From assembly GCF_004104075.1 (NCBI RefSeq), contig NZ_QOVK01000013.1, positions 41,790-105,789 of the forward strand: a stretch of DNA of 64,000 bases, in the 5' to 3' direction. The position numbers and the translations under genes were made by a program. This document shows, piece after piece, positions 19,632-28,725 of this stretch. Position 1 is the first letter of the stretch. Each line of letters opens with the position of its first letter. A model generated the notes under the pieces. It was not told where the DNA came from. It did no database searches and worked only from the letters and a program-made list of their open reading frames with translations. The stretch comes from Leeuwenhoekiella polynyae (GTDB lineage Bacteria; Bacteroidota; Bacteroidia; Flavobacteriales; Flavobacteriaceae).

Positions 19632-19713
19632 TGTCACATTGAGCCTGTTGAAATGCTGCCGAAGTTTGAATGTTTCTAATTACCAAATAGTCTTCGACAA
19701 GCTCAGACTGACA
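19632..19713. repeat. Imperfect inverted repeat, REP-like
   Basis: The arms TGTCACATTGAGCCTGTTGAAA (from 19632) and CTTCGACAAGCTCAGACTGACA (to 19713) are imperfect reverse complements, separated by about 40 bases. Elements built on GAGCTTGTCGAAG are widespread between genes in Bacteroidota. This one fills the pdeM-tspO spacer and could form a cruciform or end the pdeM transcript. Confidence 0.65.
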
Positions 19714-19723
19714 ATAAAAAAAT

Positions 19724-20524
19724 ATGAAAAAGAAACTCGCAATATTCAATTTGCTTTCTGTTATTCTGGTTTTAGCCGTTAACGGACTTTCCCAAGCGCA
19801 ACGCTGGAATGACACCACAATCGGTGAAATGAGCGCTCGCTATGACAATTTGTTTACTCCTGCGGGGTACGCTTTTTCGATCTGGGGATTTATTTTTTTA
19901 GGACTGATTGGCTATGCGATTTTTGGAATTCGCAGGGCATACTTCAGTACTAAGAAGACGCCACATATTGAACAAACCGGTTATTGGTTTGCAATTGCAA
20001 ATGTGCTCAATGCTGCCTGGGTTGCCGCTTTTACCTACGACTATGTGTGGCTTTCGGTCTTGATCATGTTGGGATTGTTGGTTTCGCTCTTAAAAATCAT
20101 TCTTAAAACCAATATGGAACGTTGGGACGCCCCCATAGCCATAATCGCTTTTGTCTGGTGGCCTATCTGTTTTTACAGCGGGTGGATTGCCGTGGCGACT
20201 ATCGCTAATATTTCGGCATTTCTAGTCAGTATAGGGATCGAGTTTTCCCAACTCACCCAGATCGTAATTACAATGGTGATGATTACCATCGCGGTCTACC
20301 TCAACAATCTAATGATCAACCTGCGCAATATGCGCGAATTTGCACTGGTAGGTGCCTGGGCGCTTTTTGCCATTTTTATCAGGCATAATGGTGAAATTGC
20401 TGCCATCGCCTATTATGCGCTTGCCGGAGCTGTGGTTTTGACTGTGGCTGCAGGTTTACACGGGTATCGAAATAGAGAAACTAATCCTGTAAAAAAACTT
20501 CAGGAACGTTTTTTTAAGCATTAA
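19724..20524 (+). CDS. TspO/MBR-like tryptophan-rich membrane protein
   Basis: The protein has 266 residues with about seven hydrophobic segments spaced through it. Aromatic-rich stretches typical of tryptophan-rich sensory proteins are seen: FTPAGYAFSIWGFIFLGLIGY, NAAWVAAFTYDYVWLS and WWPICFYSGWIAVATIANIS. TspO proteins bind porphyrins or cholesterol-like ligands; this longer variant is common in flavobacteria and its ligand is unknown. The end overlaps the convergent RES toxin gene by 11 bases. Confidence 0.8.
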   Translation: MKKKLAIFNLLSVILVLAVNGLSQAQRWNDTTIGEMSARYDNLFTPAGYAFSIWGFIFLGLIGYAIFGIRRAYFSTKKTPHIEQTGYWFAIANVLNAAWVAAFTYDYVWLSVLIMLGLLVSLLKIILKTNMERWDAPIAIIAFVWWPICFYSGWIAVATIANISAFLVSIGIEFSQLTQIVITMVMITIAVYLNNLMINLRNMREFALVGAWALFAIFIRHNGEIAAIAYYALAGAVVLTVAAGLHGYRNRETNPVKKLQERFFKH

Positions 20525-20972
20525 TAGCGAAGGGAATCTCTTCTTCTGAGAGTACTTTAATTTTTTTTAGAAAGTCTGGATGAAAAGGATTAATCAAAAC
20601 ATTATACTCTTGTTCAAAATAATTCAAAGGTATTCTGGAAGAAGGCACTGCTAAAACCAACGATTCTTTTTTTAGTGCCCACCGGCTGCCCAGTTCCTGA
20701 GTGCTTCTTGGGTGCGGGCGATAATCCCAGTCTTTAGGCAGCCCTTTCAAATCTATCCGTTGCGGTTCTGCATCAAGTTCCAATACAGCGATTTTCCACC
20801 TAAAATCAGAAACCGCAGCCCCACGAATGGAAAGGTGTTCAAGCATAGTCAATGAAACAGCACTGGCAGCGTAAATCACTGGGGTATATGCTTTATTCCA
20901 TCTTGCACCGGCAAGGCCATAACCTAAGGCAGAGTAGCCTTCCCGATCTATATAGATTCTATAAACCTGCAT
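20514..20972 (-). CDS. RES-domain toxin
   Basis: This protein has 152 residues from the ATG at 20972 (MQVYRIYIDREGYSALGYG). The RES fold signature is visible: GARWNKAYTPVIYAASAVSLTMLEHLS, containing the namesake arginine, glutamate and serine positions, then the long hydrophilic middle and a C-terminal NVLINPFHPDF. RES toxins such as MbcT and ParT act on NAD. The start codon shares one base with the stop of the antitoxin gene (TAATG), a typical coupling in such pairs. An in-frame ATG 18 bases upstream would overlap the antitoxin further and is less likely. Confidence 0.88.
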   Translation of the reverse strand: MQVYRIYIDREGYSALGYGLAGARWNKAYTPVIYAASAVSLTMLEHLSIRGAAVSDFRWKIAVLELDAEPQRIDLKGLPKDWDYRPHPRSTQELGSRWALKKESLVLAVPSSRIPLNYFEQEYNVLINPFHPDFLKKIKVLSEEEIPFAINA

Positions 20973-21391
20973 TATACAACTGCTCCCCAAGCTAGCGCAT
21001 CAAGCGCTTCATCTACATAACCAAGACCATTAGGATCCTGTATCATCTCTTTAGGAGTAACATTACTTAAAGCGTAATTAGGAGTTTCTAACCAATTTAA
21101 AAAGTTTTGCTCATCGCCAAAAATGCCGATGCCCTTTTTAATGACCTCGTTTACATCATACACCATTTTTGAACTCAACTTGCTCAAGGTGCCATTTCCC
21201 GATTTCCAACGGGAAATTGTAGATGGATTTACGTCTAAAAAATGAGCGCTTTCTTCCTGATTAAACTCTAAAAAATCTAACACTCGTTTGGCTTTTTGAT
21301 ACGGTAAGGTCTCTTGCCGCCAATACGCCACAGCCGCCTCATTCACTGTTGGAGTGCTTAGTGATTCTTCAATAGCTTTATAAGACTTCAT
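20972..21391 (-). CDS. Xre/MbcA/ParS-type antitoxin
   Basis: The protein has 139 residues from the ATG at 21391. A helix-turn-helix lies about residues 40-65 (FNQEESAHFLDVNPSTISRWKSG), and a DUF2384-like C-terminal toxin-binding region follows (GDEQNFLNWLETPNYALSNVTPKEMI..GLGYVDEALDALAWGAV). The ATG at 21418 lies inside the left arm of the upstream palindrome, so the downstream start is preferred. Together with the RES gene it forms a two-gene operon, probably self-repressed through the inverted repeat at 21402-21445. Confidence 0.88.
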   Translation of the reverse strand: MKSYKAIEESLSTPTVNEAAVAYWRQETLPYQKAKRVLDFLEFNQEESAHFLDVNPSTISRWKSGNGTLSKLSSKMVYDVNEVIKKGIGIFGDEQNFLNWLETPNYALSNVTPKEMIQDPNGLGYVDEALDALAWGAVV

Positions 21392-21401
21392 AACACTAAC
21401 A

Positions 21402-21445
21402 ATTAATTGCATTTGCAATATACAAAATATTTAAATGCAATTAAT
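21402..21445. promoter_or_regulatory. Inverted-repeat operator of the RES/Xre pair
   Basis: A perfect 13-bp inverted repeat, ATTAATTGCATTT (21402-21414) and AAATGCAATTAAT (21433-21445), is separated by 18 bases and lies 10 bases upstream of the antitoxin start. The size, symmetry and position suit binding by the Xre antitoxin dimer, directly or as a tetramer. Confidence 0.75.
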
Positions 21446-21522
21446 CGTAAGCGATCAATTATATTTTACTGAATATTCACACTTAAAGGTCTAATACAGT
21501 GTCATGTATTAAACGAAAAAGT

Positions 21523-22878
21523 CTAAATCATAGACTTAATATCGCTCGCCCAACTCGGGTAGGTAAATACCATCCCTTTTAAAGTGTTTACATCAAGCTT
21601 ACCGCACATAGCCATGACAAACATATTGATGGTTTCGGCGGCATCCCAGCTGAGGAGATGAGCGCCCAGTACATAACCCGTCTCTTTATCTACAATGGTT
21701 TTAAACGCATAACAGTTTTGATTCATGCGCTTGGAGTTGTACCAGTCGGGTACATTTTGCTCTTTGACCACAAAATCATAACCCGCTTCACGTGCCTGCT
21801 TTTCGTTCATCCCAACCATCGCTAATTGCGGTTGTGTAAATACTACTGAAGGTGTAGGCGGCACATTGAGTTTCATATAGTTTATACCCTTAAGGATATT
21901 TTTTGCGGTAATGCGTGCTTCCTGATGTGCAATGGGCGTAAGCGGTAATTCTCCGCTGGCAGCAACGTCTCCGCAGGCATACACATTTGGGTTGGTAGTA
22001 CTTTGAGTATATTCATTAATGGTGATTCCACGATTTGAGAAGGCAACATTTCCTTTTTCTAAATCCAGATCAGCAATTGCCGGTACCCTCCCCGCTGTAT
22101 TAAAAACCATCTCGGCTTTAATCTCTTTTTCTTCGCCATCAACATCTAGGGTAAGCCTGTAATTCTTTCGCAATTTTTCTACTGCTGTGGCACGTGCATT
22201 AAAAATAAACCTGATCCCCAGATGTTCTGAATTTTCCTGAAGATATCGAGCTAAACTTTCGTCAAAATTAGAAAGGATGCGGTCATTCACATCCACTAAG
22301 GTTACATCTACTCCACAACGGGCTGCGATATGGGCGAACTCCATCCCGATGTAGCCCGAACCCACAAAAATCATACTTTCAGGTAAGGTCTCAAGCTCCA
22401 AGAAATCATCACTGATTAGCAAATGTTCTCTTCCCGGAATTTTCAGCTCCAAGGGAATGTTTCCGGTTGCAATCACAATTTTATCTGCAGTCACCGTTTT
22501 TCCTTCTACAGAAAGCGTTTTTTCGTCTAAAAATTTTGGAGCTTGATGGTAGAGCTTAATTCCCAGATCTTCCAGTTTTCGCTCTGTAGTAAAAGGAACT
22601 GCTTGGGTAAACGTCTTTTTAAATGCCATTAAATCTGACCAATCTATTCTGGGCATATCACAAATCCCTTTCCCCTGCATATCAATACTGCGTTCTAAAA
22701 CTTCGGTAATCCCAACCAAAACTTTTTTTGGATCACAGCCACGATTGGCACAGGTTCCGCCGTATTCTCTGTTGTCTGCGATGGCCACAGTCATACCAGC
22801 GTCTACTGCATCATATGCCACGTGTTTCCCTGCGTTACCAGTCCCAATGATAAACAGATTATAATGTTCAATTCCCAT
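21523..22878 (-). CDS. FAD-dependent NAD(P)-disulfide oxidoreductase (class I)
   Basis: This 451-residue flavoprotein is of the glutathione reductase/dihydrolipoamide dehydrogenase superfamily. The FAD-binding motif is FIIGTGNAGKHVAYDA. The redox-active disulfide is GGTCANRGCDPKK (CxxxxC, residues about 43-48). A second Rossmann motif is VGSGYIGMEFA (about 173), then NPNVYACGDVAA and a dimerisation domain ending in YPSWASD instead of the canonical HxxPT..E. Lack of the usual histidine-proline-threonine end makes it unlike glutathione or lipoamide reductases and closer to mercuric-reductase-like proteins of unknown substrate. Confidence 0.88.
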   Translation of the reverse strand: MGIEHYNLFIIGTGNAGKHVAYDAVDAGMTVAIADNREYGGTCANRGCDPKKVLVGITEVLERSIDMQGKGICDMPRIDWSDLMAFKKTFTQAVPFTTERKLEDLGIKLYHQAPKFLDEKTLSVEGKTVTADKIVIATGNIPLELKIPGREHLLISDDFLELETLPESMIFVGSGYIGMEFAHIAARCGVDVTLVDVNDRILSNFDESLARYLQENSEHLGIRFIFNARATAVEKLRKNYRLTLDVDGEEKEIKAEMVFNTAGRVPAIADLDLEKGNVAFSNRGITINEYTQSTTNPNVYACGDVAASGELPLTPIAHQEARITAKNILKGINYMKLNVPPTPSVVFTQPQLAMVGMNEKQAREAGYDFVVKEQNVPDWYNSKRMNQNCYAFKTIVDKETGYVLGAHLLSWDAAETINMFVMAMCGKLDVNTLKGMVFTYPSWASDIKSMI

Positions 22879-22960
22879 AAAACTCGATTTTTATAAAGAT
22901 AGCGGAGTGTCGCGCTTCTTTGTGTTAGTGAAATTGTAAAATCCCGTTATTATAAACCAA

Positions 22961-22995
22961 AAAAGAGCCCAATGATCAATCAGGCTCTTTTGAAA
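22961..22995 (-). terminator. Terminator after the sigma factor operon
   Basis: AAAAGAGCC (22961-22969) pairs with GGCTCTTTT (22983-22991) around a 13-base loop. On the minus strand the stem is followed by TTTTTTGG, so it ends the sigma factor/membrane protein transcript. Confidence 0.85.
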
Positions 22996-23011
22996 ACATA
23001 TTATTCAATTT

Positions 23012-23620
23012 TTAGTTGGTTTCGTACGTATTTAAGCGCTCGAGGTCATTTTCATTTTCTTTCAGTTTTTTGTCATAATCAGCATAAATATATTTGCTCC
23101 CTACAACAAGTAATAGTAGTAGAATTCCAAATAAAATTCCGTTTTCTAACAATTGCTCCCGATTTTCAAAAACATCCCATCCTTTCTTCCATTTTACAAA
23201 ACCAAGTCCTGTAAACACGACCCAAATTGCAACAATACTTATGTCATAAATTGCGGTTTTTGCCGTATGGATTCTAAACTTAGAAATCGCCTTTTGCAAG
23301 TCTAAAATACTAAGCTTACCATAGTCTATTTTCTTCAACGTACTGTGCTGGAAATACGAAAACACCATTAAAGCTGATGCTACAAATAGCAAACCGAGAT
23401 ACAGCGGTGATTCTCTCAAAACAACCATCATTACTACTGAAAGGGCTGCATAAACCAAAGCCATATTTTTACCGGCAATAGAAATTTTTAAAAACTTATC
23501 AAAGCTGCTCTGCGCTTTATTAAACTCTAATTTTTTCAGTTTTTCTTCGTTGACCTTAACACGCCTTTCAAGGTTGTTCATATCATTTTTCCATATATTT
23601 TTCAGTTCATCTACATTCAT
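23012..23620 (-). CDS. Membrane protein encoded with an ECF sigma factor
   Basis: The protein has 202 residues. The N-terminus (MNVDELKNIWKNDMNNLERRVKVNEEKLKKL) is a charged cytoplasmic helix, followed by four hydrophobic segments at about 52-68, 72-90, 128-146 and 160-180, and a charged C-terminus. It begins 4 bases after the sigma factor stop. Flavobacterial ECF sigma genes are often followed by such proteins, which may act as anti-sigma or signal proteins; no zinc-binding anti-sigma motif (HxxxCxxC) is seen, so this role is inference. Confidence 0.75.
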   Translation of the reverse strand: MNVDELKNIWKNDMNNLERRVKVNEEKLKKLEFNKAQSSFDKFLKISIAGKNMALVYAALSVVMMVVLRESPLYLGLLFVASALMVFSYFQHSTLKKIDYGKLSILDLQKAISKFRIHTAKTAIYDISIVAIWVVFTGLGFVKWKKGWDVFENREQLLENGILFGILLLLLVVGSKYIYADYDKKLKENENDLERLNTYETN

Positions 23621-23624
23621 AATC

Positions 23625-24116
23625 TTAGGTATTAAGTTCTTGTTTCCATTTTTGTTTAATGCGACTTATTTTAGTAGCCACATTTGTTTTTGTGATACCC
23701 AGAATCTGTGCGATCACCTCATAATCTTTGTCCTCGAGATACAAGAACATGAGGGCTTTATCAAATTCATTCAACTCATTAAGTAGTTTTTGTAAAACAT
23801 CTTGCTCATAGCTTCTTTCGCTAGCCTCAGAAGCCGAGGTGAAATCGAGCAGACCTGCGTCCAGACTTACCAATTTACCTTTGTGTTTAAATGTTTTACG
23901 GTAGTGAGAAATCGCAACATTCATTGAGATCCGGTACAACCAGGTCGTCATCGCATAGGTATCGTCATACGTATCGAGAGATTTCCAGATTTGTATTAGA
24001 ATTTCTTGCTCCAGATCTTTTTTATCATCTTCATCTTTACAATACATCGTGATCACTTTATATAAAATGCCCTTGTACTTCTGAATGATGTTAATAAATG
24101 TGGTTTGCTTACTCAA
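23625..24116 (-). CDS. ECF RNA polymerase sigma factor
   Basis: The protein has 163 residues with region 2 (LYKVITMYCKDEDDKKDLEQEILIQIWKSL..TWLYRISMNVAISHYRK) and region 4 (LNEFDKALMFLYLEDKDYEVIAQILGITKTNVATKISRIKQKW), joined by a short linker. These match sigma-70 ECF factors that drive transcription of a small regulon. It uses a TTG start at 24116, since the next in-frame ATG would cut into region 2. It is the first gene of a two-gene operon with the membrane protein downstream. Confidence 0.9.
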   Translation of the reverse strand: MSKQTTFINIIQKYKGILYKVITMYCKDEDDKKDLEQEILIQIWKSLDTYDDTYAMTTWLYRISMNVAISHYRKTFKHKGKLVSLDAGLLDFTSASEASERSYEQDVLQKLLNELNEFDKALMFLYLEDKDYEVIAQILGITKTNVATKISRIKQKWKQELNT

Positions 24117-24257
24117 ACTTTCTAATTGTGTTGGTATACCTTATTATTCGCAGCATTTTTAAATAAATCACAGGTTTAATTTTTTTTTTAAAAGAAGTAA
24201 GGTATGTTACTAAAATACTAAATCTCAAATCCAGTTTTAAAACCAATATTTACGCAT

Positions 24258-24265
24258 TATCTTTG
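24258..24265 (+). promoter_or_regulatory. Putative -7 element of mfd
   Basis: TATCTTTG matches the flavobacterial -7 consensus TAnnTTTG and ends 7 bases before the mfd ATG. Transcription would start almost on the ATG, implying a leaderless or nearly leaderless mRNA. No clear TTG -33 box is seen, so confidence is limited. Confidence 0.5.
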
Positions 24266-24272
24266 CTCATCT

Positions 24273-27200
24273 ATGGGTAAAACCACCATCACCAAACCTT
24301 TCTTAGAGTCTTTGCAACTGCAAAAACTCGGGGATGCGCTTGCCGCATCTCAAAATAGAATCAAATTAGACGGACTCATAGGGTCTTCAATGTCTATCAC
24401 TCTGGCCGAAAGTTTTAAAACTGCAGCTAAACCTTTTTTACTCATTTTAAATGATAAGGAAGAAGCGGCTTATATTTTAAACGATCTTGAACAGCTGGTT
24501 AAAGAAAACGATGTGCTTTTTTATCCCGGTAGTTACCGAAGACCCTACCAGATTGAAGAGACTGATAACGCCAATGTGTTATTGCGTGCCGAAGTTCTTA
24601 ACCGCATCAATAGCCGTAAAAAACCCGCGCTGGTTGTCACTTATGCCGATGCACTTTTTGAAAAAGTTGTAACCCGAAAGGAGCTCGATAAAAGCACGCT
24701 TAAAGTAAAACTCAACGACAAGATCTCATTAGATTTTGTAAACGAAATGCTTTTTGAATACAAATTCAAGCGTGTTGATTTTGTAACCGAACCCGGCGAA
24801 TTTTCAGTGCGTGGTGGAATCATTGATGTGTTTTCATTTTCACACGATCAGCCGTATCGTATAGAATTTTTTGGGGATGAGGTAGACAGCATCCGTACGT
24901 TTGATGTAGAAACTCAACTTTCTGTAGATAAGATCAGCAAGATCAGCCTGATGCCTAATGTAGAAAACAAAGCATTGCAGGAAACTCGGGAGAGTTTTTT
25001 AAAATACATCGCAGAAGATACGGTGATCTTTACACAAGATATCGAGCAACTTGCTTCACGCATAGACACTAATTTCAGTAAAGCCGAAGAAGCTTTTGAA
25101 AAGCTGGAGAGTGCGATCAAACGGAATACACCTGCAGAGTTGTTTTGTGATTCTTCAATGATCAAAAGACAATTGCTAGATTTTACTTTAGTAACTTTTA
25201 ATGAAGCTATTTCTACTGCAACCTCAGAAAGGGCTGGTTTACAAATTCAATTCAACCAGCAACCGCAACCCGCGTTTAATAAGCAATTCAATTTATTGAT
25301 TGAAAATTTAAACGAGAATTACGAGGCCGGTTATACCAATTACATCTGTTGTTCTAGTGAGCAGCAAGCAAAGCGTTTTCAGGATATTTTTAACGATGCT
25401 GATCTTAATGTCAAGCAGTACGAGACTATTATTCTCTCGCTATATCGCGGCTTTATAGATGATGATTTAAAAATGGTTTGCTACACAGATCATCAGATTT
25501 TTGAGCGTTATCATAAATTTAAACTGAAAGACGGCTACGCGAAAAAACAGGCCATTACTTTAAAAGAATTGACCAGCTTGCAAGTGGGTGATTACATCAC
25601 ACACATTGATCACGGGATTGGGAAATTTGGCGGACTTCAGAAAATTGAAGTTGAAGGGAAACGTCAGGAAGCGATTAAATTGATCTATGGAGAGCGCGAT
25701 GTATTATATCTGAGTATTCACTCCCTACACAAAGTCACTAAGTACAACGGGAAGGAGGGCAAACCCCCTCAGATTTATAAACTGGGAAGTGCTGCTTGGA
25801 AAAAACTCAAGCAAAAGACAAAAACTAAGGTTAAAGAAATCGCCTTTAACCTCATCAAATTATACGCAAAACGCCGACTTGAAAAAGGTTTTGCTTTTGG
25901 TCCCGATACGTATTTGCAAAACGAACTCGAAGCGAGTTTTATTTACGAAGACACGCCAGACCAAAGTAGCGCTACCGAAGCTGTAAAAGCAGATATGGAA
26001 AGTGCTCGCCCGATGGACCGTCTGGTTTGTGGGGATGTAGGTTTCGGTAAAACTGAAGTCGCCATCAGAGCCGCATTTAAAGCTGTAGATAATGGGAAAC
26101 AGGTTGCGATATTAGTACCCACAACGATTTTGGCTTTTCAGCATCATAAAACTTTTACTGAACGTCTAAAAGATTTACCGGTTACGGTAGATTATCTGAA
26201 TCGTTTCCGCACTGCGAAGGAAAAAAGAGAAACGTTAGAACGCTTAGAAAATGGCCGGGTAGATATTATTATAGGCACGCATCAACTCACCAGTAAGAAT
26301 GTAAAATTTAAAGATCTGGGCTTACTCATTGTAGATGAGGAGCAAAAATTTGGTGTTGCAGTTAAAGACAAACTCAAGACCATAAAAGAAAACGTAGATA
26401 CGCTGACGCTAACGGCAACGCCTATTCCGCGTACGCTGCAGTTTAGTTTGATGGCGGCTCGAGATCTGAGTACGATCACCACGGCCCCACCCAATCGCTA
26501 TCCTATAGAAACTCATATTGTTAGATTGCAGGAAGAAACTATACGAGATGCCGTGTCTTATGAAATACAACGTGGCGGACAGGTTTTCTTTATTCATAAT
26601 CGTTTGCAAAATATCAAAGAGGTTGCCGGGATGATTCAGCGTCTGGTACCTGATGCTAAAATAGCTATTGGTCATGGTCAGATGGATGGTAAGAAACTCG
26701 AAGAGTTGATGCTCAAGTTTATGGCTGGTGAGTTTGACGTTTTGGTCTCTACCACTATTGTAGAAAGCGGTCTCGACGTACCCAATGCCAATACGATTTT
26801 TATAAACAATGCCAATAATTTCGGACTTTCAGATTTGCATCAAATGCGGGGTCGTGTGGGCCGAAGCAACAAAAAAGCGTTCTGTTATTTCATCACGCCT
26901 CCACTCTCCGCAATGACCGAAGATGCGCGCAAACGCATGACTGCTTTAGAGCAATTCTCCAGTTTGGGTAGCGGTTTTAATATTGCAATGAAGGATTTAG
27001 AAATTCGTGGGGCCGGAGATCTCTTAGGTGGTGAGCAAAGTGGCTTTATCAATGAAATAGGTTTTGACACCTATCAAAAAATCTTAAATGAAGCCATTGA
27101 AGAACTCAAAGAAAATGAGTTCGCCGATTTGTATGCCGACCAAAATGCTGATGATGAAAATAAAGAGTACGTCAAGGATACGGTAATCGATTCTGATTTC

Positions 27201-27665
27201 TCCTTGCTCTTCCCGGATGATTACATCAACAACATTACCGAGCGTTTAAATCTCTATACCGAATTAAACAATTTAAAGACCGAAGAAGAACTCGCAGCTT
27301 TTGAAAGCCGACTGACTGACCGTTTTGGCGAACTACCACCACAGGCTGAAGATTTGTTGAATTCGGTTAGAATTAAATGGGTTGCCACGCATTACGGACT
27401 TGAAAAAGTGGTGATGAAAAATAAAAAACTCATCGGATTTTTTATCGCAGATCAGAATTCTAAATTTTACCAAAGCGCGGCGTTCTCCAGAGTGCTTCAG
27501 TATGTACAAACGCATTCAAACCGGGTCACGCTTAAAGAGAAGAAAACATCAAAAGGCTTGCGGTTACTCCTCACCGCCCCCGGAATTTCTTCCGTCAATA
27601 AAGCTGTTGAATTGCTGAAGCCTTTAATGCCAAAGAAAGTGGAGTTGGCTGAAAACGAACAATAA
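24273..27665 (+). CDS. mfd: Transcription-repair coupling factor Mfd
   Basis: This 1130-residue ATPase removes RNA polymerase stalled at lesions and recruits UvrA. The UvrB-like N-terminal module has YPGSYRRPYQIEETDNANVL and DFVTEPGEFSVRGGIIDVF. The RNA polymerase-interacting CarD-like domain follows (GDYITHIDHGIGKFGGL, about 440-510). The translocase has Walker A CGDVGFGKTEVA, DEEQ box, TATPIPRTLQFS, and GRVGRSNKKAFCY. The C-terminal D7 TRCF domain ends the protein (YADQ...LTDRFGELPPQAEDLL). It is full length and monocistronic. Confidence 0.97.
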   Translation: MGKTTITKPFLESLQLQKLGDALAASQNRIKLDGLIGSSMSITLAESFKTAAKPFLLILNDKEEAAYILNDLEQLVKENDVLFYPGSYRRPYQIEETDNANVLLRAEVLNRINSRKKPALVVTYADALFEKVVTRKELDKSTLKVKLNDKISLDFVNEMLFEYKFKRVDFVTEPGEFSVRGGIIDVFSFSHDQPYRIEFFGDEVDSIRTFDVETQLSVDKISKISLMPNVENKALQETRESFLKYIAEDTVIFTQDIEQLASRIDTNFSKAEEAFEKLESAIKRNTPAELFCDSSMIKRQLLDFTLVTFNEAISTATSERAGLQIQFNQQPQPAFNKQFNLLIENLNENYEAGYTNYICCSSEQQAKRFQDIFNDADLNVKQYETIILSLYRGFIDDDLKMVCYTDHQIFERYHKFKLKDGYAKKQAITLKELTSLQVGDYITHIDHGIGKFGGLQKIEVEGKRQEAIKLIYGERDVLYLSIHSLHKVTKYNGKEGKPPQIYKLGSAAWKKLKQKTKTKVKEIAFNLIKLYAKRRLEKGFAFGPDTYLQNELEASFIYEDTPDQSSATEAVKADMESARPMDRLVCGDVGFGKTEVAIRAAFKAVDNGKQVAILVPTTILAFQHHKTFTERLKDLPVTVDYLNRFRTAKEKRETLERLENGRVDIIIGTHQLTSKNVKFKDLGLLIVDEEQKFGVAVKDKLKTIKENVDTLTLTATPIPRTLQFSLMAARDLSTITTAPPNRYPIETHIVRLQEETIRDAVSYEIQRGGQVFFIHNRLQNIKEVAGMIQRLVPDAKIAIGHGQMDGKKLEELMLKFMAGEFDVLVSTTIVESGLDVPNANTIFINNANNFGLSDLHQMRGRVGRSNKKAFCYFITPPLSAMTEDARKRMTALEQFSSLGSGFNIAMKDLEIRGAGDLLGGEQSGFINEIGFDTYQKILNEAIEELKENEFADLYADQNADDENKEYVKDTVIDSDFSLLFPDDYINNITERLNLYTELNNLKTEEELAAFESRLTDRFGELPPQAEDLLNSVRIKWVATHYGLEKVVMKNKKLIGFFIADQNSKFYQSAAFSRVLQYVQTHSNRVTLKEKKTSKGLRLLLTAPGISSVNKAVELLKPLMPKKVELAENEQ

Positions 27666-27840
27666 CTCAAATACCCAAAGTACAGGCAATTATTCCTTAA
27701 ACCTTGCTATCACTGAAATGTCAGGTAAATGACGGGTAAGTGCAGGCGCAAAAAATTGGCTGGAAGTGCTTTCTGTTTTTAGTATTGCAGTGTCTAACAT
27801 TCTTGTATTTTTAGATGCGCATCATTTACAAGAGCAATCT

Positions 27841-28668
27841 ATGTCACTTATGAAACAGCCACAACTTGGGCTTAAAATTTTAGAACTACGCCAACAAAAA
27901 GGATTTACTCAGGAAGAACTAGTAGAGCAGTGCAATATTTCGGTACGCACCATTCAACGTATAGAAGCCGGTGAAGTAATGCCACGCGTTTATACTGTAA
28001 AAACGATTCTCGCAGCTTTGGATCGCGATCTTGATGACCTTCAGGAAACAGCATTTGAGAAAAAAGTCAAAAAAGCATTTCTCCTAGAAATTGATGAAAC
28101 TAAAAATGTTTCCTTCCTGTTTACACAGCTCAATCTAGGCTGGATCGCCGGAATAATCAGTATGATTCTACTGGTTTTTCAACTCATTGAAGAAACGACT
28201 TATTTAACCACAGACCAGTATTATTTTGGGGAGGTATTTTATGCAGCGGTAACTATTTTAGGTGCAGTAGCTTTTGCACTCCATATGCGGGCTTTCACAC
28301 TTATAGGCGGACTATTTAAAGCCCAGTTTTTAAAGACCAGTGCGATCATTGCTATAGCCATCAATACTCTTATTGCGTTGTATTCTGTATTTGATCTGCA
28401 TTTTCAATACATCAAATTGGAAGCTTTTGCGGTGATTTACAGCGTGCTCTTTGGGGTACTGTTTATCTGTATGGGTATCGGACTTTTAAAAACAAATCAT
28501 CTGGGCCAGTTGCCCAAAGTAACGGGAATTATAAATTTAGTTTTAGGGGCTATGTTTTTGACGGTGATTATGACCGTAGTTGCAGGTCCGGCAAGTATTC
28601 TGGCTCAAGGGCTCTATGTGGCGATTATTTTGAGGGCAATTCAAGTTTTAAGAAAGCAATTCTCGTAA
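27841..28668 (+). CDS. XRE-type HTH regulator with membrane domain
   Basis: The protein has 275 residues from the ATG at 27841. An HTH_3 domain occupies about residues 10-65 (LELRQQKGFTQEELVEQCNISVRTIQRIEAGEVMPRVYTVKTIL). The rest has six or so hydrophobic segments (about 100-270). The GTG at 27766 gives a poorly conserved extension and is not favoured. Membrane-anchored XRE proteins of this layout are common in flavobacteria; ligand and target are unknown. The 5' region contains ACGGGTAAGTGCAGG, repeated before the DUF4212 gene. Confidence 0.85.
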   Translation: MSLMKQPQLGLKILELRQQKGFTQEELVEQCNISVRTIQRIEAGEVMPRVYTVKTILAALDRDLDDLQETAFEKKVKKAFLLEIDETKNVSFLFTQLNLGWIAGIISMILLVFQLIEETTYLTTDQYYFGEVFYAAVTILGAVAFALHMRAFTLIGGLFKAQFLKTSAIIAIAINTLIALYSVFDLHFQYIKLEAFAVIYSVLFGVLFICMGIGLLKTNHLGQLPKVTGIINLVLGAMFLTVIMTVVAGPASILAQGLYVAIILRAIQVLRKQFS

Positions 28669-28725
28669 CCTAAAATATAAAGTGCAGGAAATAATAGTTT
28701 CCTGCACTAAAATTTCCTAACTGTT

